Source: Neoconidiobolus thromboides FSU 785 (lineage: Eukaryota; Entomophthoromycota; Entomophthoromycetes; Entomophthorales; Neoconidiobolaceae). Taken from it: DNA of 64,000 bases. Every line of letters starts with the position of its first letter. Positions within the stretch are counted from its first letter, which is position 1. The stretch is taken from positions 1-64,000 of the forward strand of contig MU626286.1 of NCBI GenBank assembly GCA_025603075.1, given 5' to 3'. Below the pieces are notes generated by a model that did no database searches, was not told the DNA's origin, and saw nothing but the letters and a program-made list of their open reading frames with translations. The position numbers were made by a program, and so were the translations under genes. Of this stretch, positions 42,501 through 55,069 are shown in pieces.

Positions 42501-42806
42501 ATCACCTATCCATTTGGAAAACACATCTTTACTAATTATCGTAATTTCGTTGGTATGGTATTAGGTTTTGTATTAATGGGTTTTCTCGTTTACTGCCCTG
42601 GTGTTAACACAGTATTTAATCTTTCACCTAATGTCCCTCTTTCCTTCCTTGCTGGCCCTATCCTTACTGGTTCCGTTTTGCTATGCTATTCTAGCTTAAG
42701 ATTCTTCCTTATACAACGTTTTAGACCAATCAAGTTTAATCCAGCAGTTCAAGGATTGATGATGCATCCTACTGTACGTACCATTATTCCTGCTTCAAAA
42801 TCTTAA
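39594..42806 (+). CDS. P-type cation ATPase, Na+/K+-ATPase-like (type IIC)
   Basis: Single exon, 1070 residues, an integral membrane pump with about ten transmembrane helices. Landmarks: actuator TGES at 191-194; PEGLPAT at 305-311 in helix M4; phosphorylation site ATDKTGTLT with Asp348; [10 protein letters not shown] just before it as in Na+/K+ pumps; [17 protein letters not shown]; the hinge [20 protein letters not shown]; M5 beginning [15 protein letters not shown]; and M6 with [20 protein letters not shown], which keeps acidic residues at both cation-binding positions (D and E where animal pumps have D and D). The N-terminal [20 protein letters not shown] is typical of the family. Animal pumps have PEGLLAT and CSDKTGT. 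The PEGLPAT and ATDKTGT found here, and the long M7-M10 region, suggest a fungal or protist branch. It pumps Na+, K+ or H+; the ion cannot be read from sequence. Confidence 0.9.
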   Translation: [1070 protein letters not shown]

Positions 42807-43031
42807 TTACCTTTACTTGAGCTTATGTTATATTAACCTTTAATAAAATTAGTTAGTTTTATTTTTTAATTATCTTAATTCAGTTATAAAGTTAGAATTT
42901 TAAAGTTCTATATTGATTGAATAACTGCTATTTATTTTAACCGAAATTATCTATAAGTAATGATAATGTATGCCGCTTTCATTAAAATAAACTTGATCTA
43001 TTCCATTTAAAACCTTTATCCTATATAAATA

Positions 43032-43132
43032 TATGAGGCTATGTTTTTTCGTTTAAGAATTTTACTAACACTTTCCACTCAAATAGCGCTTAAAAATGAA
43101 AAAGTAATGAAATCAAAAAAAACATCCCCATA
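43032..43132 (+). mobile_element. MITE-like element, copy 17
   Basis: TATGAGGCTATGTTTTTTCG ... AACATCCCCATA, central CTCAAATAGCGCTTAAAAATG. Left end mutated, right end perfect. Confidence 0.78.
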
Positions 43133-44939
43133 TAATACTGAATAAAGCTGAGTTAAGCTGTGACTTTTTAATGGATAAAGTGGAAGGAGCTATCACACTG
43201 AAAGCTATATATAGCTGCTATCATTTTTATATTTGATATAGCAAAATTTTTAATTTTTCAAATCGTAGCTCAGTTATAAATGACTGGTTAATAAACCTCA
43301 CTCCCTTGTCTGGTAAACAATCCTTAATCCCTTTTCCCCTTTAGGATTATTATAAAGAAACATTTATTCATAGTGGATTTAGTTACCAATTATTTTGCAG
43401 TCTTAAGGATAATATAAGCCCATCGCTTCTTCATTTGCCTAAATCTAAACTACTTTTAGTATAAAGTTTCATCATTGTACTTCTAGATTCTCATAAACTC
43501 ATCCGTTTCATCTTGGGTCTTATATTAAGTTTAATACCCTTGCTTATGTCTCTAATTGCTAATTTATATCCACCTCCTTTATGAAATATTTAATGTATTC
43601 ATATCAAAGCTCCTTTCTCAAAAGAAATTATAAGTACATTAGTGTCGTTCCTCTTCACAAATAGAAGCTTATTTGGATCGATGACTAAATAGACTGAAGT
43701 CTATCTAACCAGAAATAAAAGCACAGAAAAACCCTTACCTTTTGGCCTTTTTTTGCCATTGTAGTTACTTTTTTTCTATTGATAAGTTACTTTGCAATGT
43801 AACAACTCTTTAGACGATATAAGTATAATTAAAAAGAGAGCCTCATGTCAAAAAAAGTAATATTAAATATATAGTATCTCTTATAAAAATAAGTCCCTAT
43901 ATTATATGAAATTTTAAATTTTTTAAAGCATTAATTATTATTTTATTATTGTATATTCAAAGTTGATTTTATATAAAATATTCAAAGTTCAATAGTAGTT
44001 TTGCAATGCAACTCATAAAGAATGAAAATAATTTAATAAAGCATCAACTAAATGTAAACTTCAACTATATTTATTAAATAAAACCAAAAAAATAAAATAT
44101 AAAGTATAATTCATAATTTATAATTTATCAAAATTAAAGAAATATATAATAATTTATTGCTAACAATCAAAGTAAATACATTAATACAGTCTCTAGTATA
44201 TATGTTATCTATTATAGTGATTTGAAAACTGAAGATAATAATTCGCTACATTTTTGGCTTTATTTTATTTTTTTAACGTTATCAATAACATTTATATTGA
44301 AGCTAAAATCTTTTAAACAATAGATAATTTTCAAATTTTTTATATATTGAATTTTTTAATTTTATTTATAAATATGATTATTATCTATACTACTTATTTA
44401 CTGCTTAATTTTTAATAATTTATAGCTTTTGTATATTAAATAATTGGAGTTTACTATGTTTTCAAAAACTTATTAAATTACAGCTTATCCAACTTCGTCG
44501 CGATCCAATTAACTATTCATTTAAGAATAAAATTATCATAAAACTGGGCATTAAACATCTGCCAAACAAATAATTAGCCCTAAAACCACTGCAAATTAAG
44601 TCATAATAGAGTTGAAATAGTCATATTGCTTTATAATTTTATTTTGTATTTGTAGTTTGTATGAATTGGAGGTTGTGTTCCTTTTAGAAACAGCCTCAGA
44701 TTTTATATACTAGTATTTTAAAGGTATTCACTGTAAATTATATCATCCTTAGTATTAAGTATTTTATGGTAAAAAGAATGTAAAATTACAATCAAATATA
44801 CTCAAAATCAAACATTTCGTATTTTTGTTATATTTAAATAATAATTATAAATTAAGTTATTTTTAATGTTATTATTGAAGTATGTAAAATTGTTTATTTT
44901 CTAAATAAGTTTGAAAATAAAGATAAACTAAATAAAGCT

Positions 44940-44949
44940 AGAACATTCT
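44940..44949. promoter_or_regulatory. Possible heat shock element
   Basis: AGAACATTCT, an inverted GAA-nn-TTC pair, lies about 200 bp upstream of the HSP90 start. Heat shock factor sites consist of such alternating pentamers, usually three or more; only two perfect ones are seen here. Confidence 0.4.
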
Positions 44950-45145
44950 ACTGTTTTCGCTTAAAATCTCTACCAAGTTTAATCATAGTATCCCCTTTAT
45001 GAATAGCGAACATGATTGGTTAGTTCATAAACTAATTCGAATGTAAGCAAAGTTTATGAAATGCAAAAAAAATATAAATACAAGGAATTCAACATATTAT
45101 CAAGGAATAGTTTGATTAAATTTTTTACTACTCTATCTAGAAAAT

Positions 45146-47263
45146 ATGTCTAACACTGAAACCTTTGCCTTTCAGGCTGAAATCAGCCAATTGATGTCTC
45201 TTATCATCAATACTTTCTACTCCAATAAAGAAATTTTCTTACGTGAATTGGTATCCAACGCTTCTGATGCTTTAGATAAAATCCGTTATCAATCCCTCAC
45301 TGACCCATCAGTTCTTGAATCTGAACCAAATCTTTATATCCGTATTACTCCAGACAAAGAAAACAATATTCTTACCATCCGTGATACTGGTATTGGTATG
45401 ACCAAAGCTGACTTAGTTAACAATTTAGGTACGATTGCCAAGTCCGGTACTAAAGCTTTCATGGAAGCCCTTTCTTCCGGTGCTGATATTTCCATGATTG
45501 GTCAATTCGGTGTTGGTTTCTACTCCGCCTATCTTGCTGCTGATAAGGTCGAAGTCATTACTAAACATAATGATGATGAACAATACATTTGGGAATCCGC
45601 TGCTGGTGGTTCTTTCACTATCACCCGTGATACTGTTAATGAACCATTAGGTCGTGGTACTGAAATGCGTCTTTACCTCAAAGAAGATCAACTTGAATAC
45701 CTCGAAGAAAAACGTATCAAGGAAATCATCAAGAAACACTCCGAGTTCATTGGATATCCAATCCAACTTGTAGTTGAGAAAGAAGTCGAAAGAGAAATCG
45801 AAGACGAAACTGCTGAAGATGAAGATGAAATCAAGGCTGAAGAAAAAGATGAAGACAAACCAAAGGTTGAAGAAGTTGAAGATGAAGCTGAAGAATCTAA
45901 AAAGAAGACCAAGACCGTCAAAGAACTCAAAAAGGAAACTGAAGAACTTAACAAGACTAAGCCTCTCTGGACCCGTAACCCAGAAGATATTACTACTGAA
46001 GAATATGCTTCTTTCTACAAATCTCTTACCAATGACTGGGAAGACCATCTCTCAGTAAAACATTTCTCTGTTGAAGGTCAACTTGAGTTCCGTGCCCTTT
46101 TATTCGTACCAAAGCGTGCTCCATTCGATCTCTTTGAATCCAAGAAGAAGAAGAACAACATTAAGCTTTACGTACGTCGTGTATTTATTATGGATGATTG
46201 TGAAGAACTCATCCCAGAATGGCTTAACTTTGTTAAAGGTATTGTTGATTCTGAAGATCTTCCACTTAATATTTCCCGTGAAACTCTTCAACAAAACAAG
46301 ATCCTTAAAGTTATCCGCAAGAACATTGTCAAGAAATGTATTGAAATGTTCATTGAAATTGCTGAAGATAAAGAAAACTTCAACAAATTCTATGAAGCCT
46401 TCTCCAAGAATCTTAAACTTGGTATCCACGAAGATTCTCAAAACCGTGCCAAACTTTCTGAATTCCTTCGTTACTCATCCACAAAATCCGGTGATGAACC
46501 AACTTCATTAAAGGATTACGTTACTCGTATGCCAGAGAAGCAAAAGGATATCTACTACATCACTGGTGAATCCAAAGCTGCCGTTGAAAACTCACCTTTC
46601 CTTGAAGTCTTAAAGAAGAAGGGTTATGAAGTTCTTTATATGATTGACCCAATTGATGAATACTGTGTACAACAACTTAAAGAGTACGATGGTAAGAAAT
46701 TAGTATCAGTTACCAAGGAAGGTCTTGAATTTGAAGAAGATGAAGAAGAAAAGAAGAGACGTGAAGAAGAAGCTAAGGCTTACGAAAACCTTTGCACTGT
46801 TGTTAAGGAAGTTCTTGGTGCCAATGTTGAAAAGGTAGTACTTTCTAACCGTATCTCTAACTCTCCATGTGTCCTTGTTACTGGACAATTCGGATGGTCA
46901 GCCAATATGGAACGTATCATGAAAGCTCAAGCTCTCCGTGATACCACTATGTCCTCATACATGGCTTCTAAGAAGACCTTAGAAATCAACCCAGAACATC
47001 CAATCATCAAAGCCCTTAAAGAAAAGGTTGATGCTGATAAAGAAGATAAGACTGCTAAAGATCTTACCCATCTCTTATATGAAACTGCTCTCCTTACCTC
47101 AGGTTTCTCATTAGAAGAGCCATCTAACTTTGCTTCTCGTATCCATCGTATGATTAAGCTTGGTTTATCTCTTGATACTGAAGAAGAACCAGTTGCTGAA
47201 ATTGAAACTCAAGAAGTACCAGAATTAGAATCTGCTGAATCCAAGATGGAAGAACTTGACTAA
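45146..47263 (+). CDS. HSP90: Heat shock protein 90 (cytosolic)
   Basis: Single exon, 705 residues; codon use is richer in G and C than in neighbouring genes, as expected for a highly expressed gene. The N-terminal ATPase shows [16 protein letters not shown] with catalytic Glu34, DTGIGM at 80-85 and [12 protein letters not shown] from 119. A charged linker (about 215-265, Glu/Lys/Asp-rich) separates it from the middle domain with [39 protein letters not shown] and YYITGE. The C-terminal domain includes [20 protein letters not shown] and [10 protein letters not shown]. It lacks ER or mitochondrial signals. The last five residues are MEELD; cytosolic HSP90 normally ends MEEVD, the docking motif for TPR co-chaperones, so this is a conservative Val-to-Leu variant. 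Confidence 0.97.
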   Translation: MSNTETFAFQAEISQLMSLIINTFYSNKEIFLRELVSNASDALDKIRYQSLTDPSVLESEPNLYIRITPDKENNILTIRDTGIGMTKADLVNNLGTIAKSGTKAFMEALSSGADISMIGQFGVGFYSAYLAADKVEVITKHNDDEQYIWESAAGGSFTITRDTVNEPLGRGTEMRLYLKEDQLEYLEEKRIKEIIKKHSEFIGYPIQLVVEKEVEREIEDETAEDEDEIKAEEKDEDKPKVEEVEDEAEESKKKTKTVKELKKETEELNKTKPLWTRNPEDITTEEYASFYKSLTNDWEDHLSVKHFSVEGQLEFRALLFVPKRAPFDLFESKKKKNNIKLYVRRVFIMDDCEELIPEWLNFVKGIVDSEDLPLNISRETLQQNKILKVIRKNIVKKCIEMFIEIAEDKENFNKFYEAFSKNLKLGIHEDSQNRAKLSEFLRYSSTKSGDEPTSLKDYVTRMPEKQKDIYYITGESKAAVENSPFLEVLKKKGYEVLYMIDPIDEYCVQQLKEYDGKKLVSVTKEGLEFEEDEEEKKRREEEAKAYENLCTVVKEVLGANVEKVVLSNRISNSPCVLVTGQFGWSANMERIMKAQALRDTTMSSYMASKKTLEINPEHPIIKALKEKVDADKEDKTAKDLTHLLYETALLTSGFSLEEPSNFASRIHRMIKLGLSLDTEEEPVAEIETQEVPELESAESKMEELD

Positions 47264-47758
47264 ATTTATTAAGTAATAATCAAAAATTACTAACATATAA
47301 AAAAGGAGAAATTCAAACTAATAGCTAAAAAATAAAAATTATCTTCCCATTTATTATAAATAAAAATATAACATATTTTAATCTTTTTTATTATTATTAA
47401 ATTTTAAATGAGGAGAGTATAAGTAATAAAAGCATATTTTGATATAATTTAATGTATACAATAATATGATACGTTAGTAGTAACAATGGAATAGAATAGA
47501 ATAGAATCCAATAACATAAAATAGCACTCAAATATATAATATGGTTTAATATAATATAATGATAATAATACTATTTAAATTAAGAGTACTTTTGATTTTT
47601 TTCAACTCATCCAAATTTTAAAAAAAATGAAATAAATCAAAAACATTCTCAAAGCAAACAAGCTAAAATAATAAGAACAGTAAATATAATACAATTAAAT
47701 CACAATATAAACTATCAACTTTTTTTAATATTTAATTTTAATCAGATAAGAAACTCTT
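47264..47758. other. Intergenic region HSP90 / COQ9 (convergent)
   Basis: About 500 bases of AT-rich sequence forming the 3' flanks of both genes. Apart from short repeats such as ATAGAATAGAATAG near 47490, nothing is seen. Confidence 0.5.
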
Positions 47759-48922
47759 CTAAAACCGAACACCTTTCTAAAAAAAATAATAAGTAAAGCC
47801 CCAAAAATAACTAAAAAAACATATTACCGCTTCCAACAAACCAAGTGCAGATTTATAGCCAAAATGAGTAATTTGAGTTAACTAAATAGTAATAACAACA
47901 AACATTTAATAAACAAACTTTAATTATAAAAATAGCAGCAACTTACATCTTCAGCTAATAATTTAACATCATTGATTTCCTTCATTCGATCTTTTAAAAA
48001 CATTTCACTTAATTGAAAATCTTCTGACAAATCTTGAAACATGAATAGTTCTATTAAAAACAAAATTCTTGATTAATTTTACATCCTTTCAAAAAAGTTT
48101 ATAAATCCTAATAAAACTTACCTGTACTTGTATAGACCATAGCTAATCCAATTCTTTTTTTATACCATTCCATCTAATTAAAAGAAATTTATTAAAAACT
48201 CACTATCAACTCCGTCAATAATGATAATCCTCTTCCTTACATTAAAGCTTTTATCTCCTGATTTATATTGAATTTCATTCATTAATACTTTAAGTTGTTC
48301 TAAAGCCATAGAGCTACCATTGATAGAAGCAAAATGAGCAAATGCCTAATTTGATTTATGATTTATTTAAAAGAAGAGTAATAATTAAAATTTGAAAGTA
48401 AATAAACTTACCTCTGGTAATACTTTAATATATTTTTTATTGTAACTTAATCGATTCCAACATAGATATTCCAATTTTTGTTCTTGTGTCATACTAAAAG
48501 AGGGTTTATCAGTAAATCATCTTTATATCTTTACCATTATCTCCATTTTTATTAATTCGAAATAAATTAATAAGCTTACCTTTTTAAAACCTCTTCTTCC
48601 ACCTTTACTACACTTTCTTCTTTTGCTTTTGTTAAAAAATAATCCAATAATTCCACTTCTGGATGTCGAAAAATTCCCATAGTTACTGATGGATAATTTA
48701 ACTCTTCTAATCCATGTCGAATACTTTGTTGAGTGAAACCATATTCTTTTGTAAAAGCCAAACTTCTCTTTAAGATTTCAGTTCGGATGGGGACGATTGT
48801 TGAGGCACTAAAGAGATTACTATTTTCTACTTTAATTACAATTGAAGTTGGGATTGTTACCTGGTATAAGTCCTCTTGGTTAATTGGGATGCTAACTTTA
48901 TCGGGCTCAAGAGTTTCGACAT
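47759..48922 (-). CDS. COQ9: Ubiquinone biosynthesis protein COQ9
   Basis: About eight short exons join in frame. COQ9 is a mitochondrial lipid-binding protein that delivers the coenzyme Q intermediate to COQ7. The predicted N-terminus MSKLLSPIKLASQLTKRTYT is a mitochondrial presequence. Family segments follow in order: AFTKEYGFTQQSIRHGLEEL, GIFRHPEVELLDYFL, LPEAFAHFASINGSSMALEQ, MNEIQYKSGDKSFN, and the signature MEWYKKRIGLAMVYTSTELF with MFQDLSEDF. The 3' end is ambiguous: using a 51-nt intron (GTAATATG...TTTTTTTAG) gives a C-terminus LGLLEAKGVRF ending at 47759. Reading through would add a hydrophobic tail and stop near 47776. The spliced form is preferred because its borders match the other introns. 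Confidence 0.88.
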
Positions 48923-49567
48923 ATTTTGAATTCTAGTTCTAAAAATTTGATGAATAAAAAAAGGGATATAAGATTGGATGACTTTTTGATCTTTTGTATT
49001 GAATAAAACCGTGAGTTTTTTTTGATAAAATAGAGTTGGATTGCATAAATTAATGGCTTGCAATTTTTGCTCATTTTTTCAAAAAAATCAAATTGACTTA
49101 ACTTTCAAGAATTTGAAAAAACTCAATTCAATCGAGAATTTAAAAAGGCTACTATTGGTTAACTCAGATATTGTGACATAACTAAAAAAGAGACACTTAA
49201 GAAAATTCTTGAAGATTTTAAGGGTCTATTGGATTATAGTATTACAATGAAAAAAATAAAAAGAATAATAACAAGATAAAAATTACAAGAAAACGTATAC
49301 AAAAACATTAGTAATATATTATAATGGCATCAATCTTTATATAGAAAATTTCAATAATAATAGAAACTAAAGAGCAGCAAATTTAAATAATCGATTTGTT
49401 TCATTTTAAATTAAACCAATCAAAATAATTCCAATAATGACTATTAAATTACCTAACTTCAAATTGAAAAGCCCCCCCATCTTTACTTGTCTTTATAATA
49501 AAAAAGAGACAATATTATATTTAATTCATTAATATCAATCTAATCTAATCTTAATTTGACCAAAATC
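48923..49567. other. Divergent intergenic region COQ9 / PI-PLC-X
   Basis: About 640 bases with AT-rich runs that contain the promoters of both genes. No gene is supported; a frame extending COQ9 upstream of 48922 lacks a targeting signal and is less likely. Confidence 0.45.
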
Positions 49568-50482
49568 ATGGGAGCCGTAACCAGTGCGCCAGTAGAAGAG
49601 AGTAGCCCACCTCGAAGCAATCGAAAGAAATGGATGGAAGAATTGAGTAAAAGAAAACCAGAGTTTAATAAATTAAAATTACATCAAATGGCCTTGCCAG
49701 GAACCCATAATTCAGCTACTTATCATATTGAACATAAATACAATTATACATCAGAATTAGCACGGTGTCAACAACATGATGTTTTAACTCAATTAAATTC
49801 AGGTGTTAGAGTATTGGATTTAAGGATTTGTGATGATTGTTCTGAAGGCGTATTAAAGATATCTCATCGATTTCATGGTGTTAATTTAGGTGAGGTGTTG
49901 CATCAAATTTATACATTTTTATCCGATAATCAAGGTGAGATTGTGTTGGTTAATATTAAAAAGGATTTTGATAGAGAGCTTTCAGAGGAGGGGATAAAGA
50001 AAGCAAGTGAAATGATCAAAAATTATTTTGGTAGCATGATCATCGATAATTTTAAAGTATATGAATTTGGTTATGAAGAATTAATATATAAAAAATTAAG
50101 AATTCATTTTTTTTCTGAAACATTAGAAAAAGAGATATCTGTATCCGAAATAGAAACTACTTGGTGTCATAGTAATTCATCAGAAATTGAAGAATTAATG
50201 TTTAATATTGAAAAACATTATCATTCGGATAAAATTAATACATTCAAAGCTTATGATTGTTATTTAACAGCTACAATTGAATCCATTACTAAATGGTCTT
50301 TAAAAAATATTAATTGGCATCAATTACAAAAGGATACAAATTATAAGGTATTAGATTGGTTACAAAAGAAAACTGAAGATAATAAGGAACATAAAATTAA
50401 TATCATATTTTTAGATATGATTAATCAAGACCTTATTGATTTTATTATTTTACTTAATCCTAATCGAAATCCTCCAAATTAA
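49568..50482 (+). CDS. PI-PLC X-domain protein, probably N-myristoylated
   Basis: Single exon, 304 residues. The X domain of phosphatidylinositol-specific phospholipase C is visible: MALPGTHNSATYHIE with first catalytic His47, LNSGVRVLDLRICDD, ISHRFHGVNLGEVLHQI with the second His pair at 100 and 103, and EIVLVNIKKDF. Length and the absence of Y, C2 or PH domains fit the PLCXD or bacterial-like single-domain group. Starting at 49568 gives MGAVTSAPVEE, a consensus N-myristoylation signal (Gly2, Ser6), so membrane attachment is expected. An upstream in-frame start has no ATG. It may cleave phosphoinositides or related lipids; the substrate cannot be told from sequence. Confidence 0.85.
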   Translation: MGAVTSAPVEESSPPRSNRKKWMEELSKRKPEFNKLKLHQMALPGTHNSATYHIEHKYNYTSELARCQQHDVLTQLNSGVRVLDLRICDDCSEGVLKISHRFHGVNLGEVLHQIYTFLSDNQGEIVLVNIKKDFDRELSEEGIKKASEMIKNYFGSMIIDNFKVYEFGYEELIYKKLRIHFFSETLEKEISVSEIETTWCHSNSSEIEELMFNIEKHYHSDKINTFKAYDCYLTATIESITKWSLKNINWHQLQKDTNYKVLDWLQKKTEDNKEHKINIIFLDMINQDLIDFIILLNPNRNPPN

Positions 50483-50540
50483 TAATATGACTGGAATGTT
50501 TTTTATTATTTATATTATATAAAAGAAATAAAAAAATTAA

Positions 50541-50633
50541 ATTTTATTAATTTATTATTATTATTATTATTATTATTTATTATTTATTATTATTATTATT
50601 ATTATTTATTATTATTATTTATTTATTGTTTTA
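50541..50633. repeat. TTA/TTAT microsatellite
   Basis: Almost pure (TTA)n with TTTA interruptions in the 3' flank of the PI-PLC-X gene. Confidence 0.85.
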
Positions 50634-50767
50634 TTCATAAACTTTAAATTTAGAATTTTTAAACTATATAAAACCTGAAAATCAAAATTGAAAATTAACC
50701 AATAAAATTGTACCAAGGGGTAGTGAAATAAAACCATTATTAAATTTTAAAGCCATCAAATTAATAA

Positions 50768-52243
<1,476 letters not shown>

Positions 52244-52335
52244 AAGTACAAATTATTATAATCAGTATTATTATTAGTATAATAAAATGAAATAATAACA
52301 ATAAAAGAAATATTCTATCTTTCTTTATTTTTATT

Positions 52336-54970
52336 TTAATCTATATTAATAATAGCTTGATATTGAGTTAATATTAAATTAGCACACTTTTTTGTTAATG
52401 AAATTAATTGTTGGTTGGTATGAGTAGTGATAATATCTAATATATATAATTAATAATAAGATAGAATAATTGAACAAATAATTAGTTACCTTGACAAATA
52501 TTAAGTATATTTTCAATATTTAAAAAATAAATATCATTAAATTTAATATTTAAAAATATCTTAGATAACATTAATATACACCAATATAAGATAGTATCAT
52601 TATTAAGTTTTAACCAATAATTTAGAATCAAATTAAATAATTTCAATTTAATAATTTCATAATTAGGATGATATTTTAAACTTAATAAGATTGTATAATT
52701 TAATTGTAATAATTTATTTAATATTATTATAGATATGTTATTCTTTTGTATTGTTATTTGTGTATTATTATTTAATTGATTTATTAATGGAAGAAATATA
52801 TGCTTATAAATACCTTGTTTTAATTTATTATTATTATTATTTGTTAAAATACTTTTATTATTTGTTTGATTCAATAAAATATTTTTACTTTTCCATTTTA
52901 AATTACCAATTTGATTATTATTATTATTATTAATCGTTTGTTGCTGTTGCTGTTGCTGTTGTAAATTATCAATACTATTAATTAAATCAATTAAACCATC
53001 TACTGCTATTAAAGTATTAAATAGATTTAATTTATCTTCTAAAATAAATTGTAAATAAATATCAATACAAGAATAAAATGACTTTTTTAGTATATAAACT
53101 ATCATTTCTTTTCTTAATGCTAATTCCTCTTCTCTTTTTTTGTCATCATTATTTTCCAATTTTAATAGTATTTTTATTAATTGTTGGCTTTCTTTATTTA
53201 ATTGTTGTAAATCACTGTTATGTATTATTGATTTCATATGTTGAATAGCTAATTGATTATATTCAACATTTTCTTTTTCTTTAAAGTATTCGATCAATTC
53301 AACTAAATTTCTAAAATATAAAATATTAATTATTATTAATATGATTGTTGTTTACATTTACCTTGGTTCTTTAATTAAATTATTATTATTATTATTATTA
53401 TTTAATATAGTGTTAATATCAATTTCACTTTCTATTTCTTCATCGGAATCAAATGGGTCATTATCTTCTTTATTATTTATAATTTTAATTTCATTATCAT
53501 TTAAGCTCTTATTCTCTATATTCTCTATTTTAATATTCTCGTCTTTACCAAATAAATATTCATAATAAATTAAATTGTTATTATTAAATAATTTAAAATT
53601 TAATTCCAATTGTAATTTATTATTATTAATAAATTTTAATAAAATAAAGTAATTATATTTAATAAAATTATTTGGTTGTTCCATTATTTTAATAAAAAAC
53701 GTATTAGTTAAACTAGAACTTAAATTAATATTTGAATTTTGTTTAATTGATTTAAATAATACAAAATAGATTTGATTCATGAAATTATAATCATTTAATT
53801 GTTGAATTGTAATGCTATTAAGTATTAACTCGATTAATTGACTAACATTGTTACTATTTGATGAATTCTTAAATAAATAACTCATAAAATTGACTAATAA
53901 ATTCACTATTTTTAATTTGAAATTTTCTTTCATAATAACTTTAAATAGCCCGTTTTTAAATAGGTGTTCTTGTACAACATCTTTTTTATCTTTTAATTCA
54001 TAAAACAATCCTATTATTATACTATTATTAATATTCTTATCATCAAATTCATTTTGGTTTAATAATCTTTCAATATCTTCTTCTTTTTCTTCTTCTTTAT
54101 TATTGCCCTTTAATAAATTTAAAATCATTAATATTAATTCAATGTTAATTAATTTAAATTCCTTGATTGCTAATATTGATCCTAAACATTCACCTTTTTG
54201 TTGTTTTTTTATATTGTTGATGAAACCATCGAGAAATAAATCTATAGAATAAAACATTATGAATAGAAAATAGAAAATAGTAATTATTTATACTTACCCA
54301 AATATCTCAATCGATGTAACTTTAATATAAAATAAGTAAATATTGGTTGACAGTTTTGGTAATCTTGTACAAAATAAGTACTTATTTTATTTCCCAAAAG
54401 TTTAAAATAAGTCCTATTTAAAACAATCAACATTAACGGTAATAGCCATATTATCTTCACAATCTTAAGTTACCTTTTATTACCAAAACTCCATTTTTCA
54501 TTTACAAAAATATTCCAACTGCATACTTTATCTGTTAAAAACGCTAATGTATCTGTTAAAGCAATAACAAAACTTTTGTTTTTTTTATTCTTTTCCAAAA
54601 TAGCTTCAAATTCTATATTAATCACTATTTGATTCAATAGATACAAACAAGTGGTTATTATCCTTTGTGATTCTTTTTCTTTTAATTGTAGTTTAATATA
54701 AAATAATAGGTTATTAATACTAAAGAGTATTAATTTATCATGGACGAAGTATGATTCGATGATTTTAATTCTTTTTTCAATCGAGTCCTTACCATCTTTT
54801 AATGAATCCTTAAGTTGAAATAGTAATATATTATGAAATTGAGTAATCCATTTAGTTTGTATGTCCCCTTTTACTATAATTTCGAATGTAGAATCTAATA
54901 GTTTCCAAGCTTCTTGTTGTTTATCATTTTCAAACAATTGATTTAATAAGTTAAATTTATCTTCTAGCAT
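52336..54970 (-). CDS. Unrecognised helical protein with Asn/Gln tracts
   Basis: Five exons join in frame (about 54970-54473, 54417-54299, 54250-53362, 53300-52490, 52433-52336) to roughly 800 residues, with ordinary GTAAxT...TAG borders. The start at 54970 (MLEDKFNLLNQLF) is the first ATG. The sequence is almost entirely predicted helix with a Leu/Ile/Lys/Asn periodicity typical of armadillo or HEAT solenoids, for example QPIFTYFILKLHRLRYLGDL and NLLVNFMSYLF. Inserts of low complexity occur: an acidic D-P-F-D-S-D-E-E-I-E-S-E motif, a run of eight Asn and a run of eight Gln. No signal peptide or membrane helix is evident. I do not recognise the family. A solenoid adaptor role is conceivable but not supported further. 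It starts about 100 bp from the divergent VPS60 gene. Confidence 0.7.
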
Positions 54971-55069
54971 GGTTAGAAAAAAATACAAAAGTGAAATTCT
55001 TAAAAAGTGCCATTTTCAAGTTCAATCATTGCATTTTTTCATTTTTCATTTTTTCAACAATCTATACAA

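Larger units (their letters stand above)
42807..45145. other. Long intergenic region with one MITE
   Basis: More than 2.3 kb. MITE copy 17 lies at 43032-43132. No gene, RNA or longer repeat was recognised; the last 250 bases form the HSP90 promoter region. Confidence 0.5.

Noticed and set aside
45647-46511. Several overlapping frames inside HSP90
   Set aside because: All lie within the HSP90 coding sequence in other frames and have no homology.
48857-49063. Upstream extension of COQ9 (MQAINLCNPTLF...)
   Set aside because: The internal ATG at 48922 gives a classic mitochondrial presequence; the longer form would bury it.
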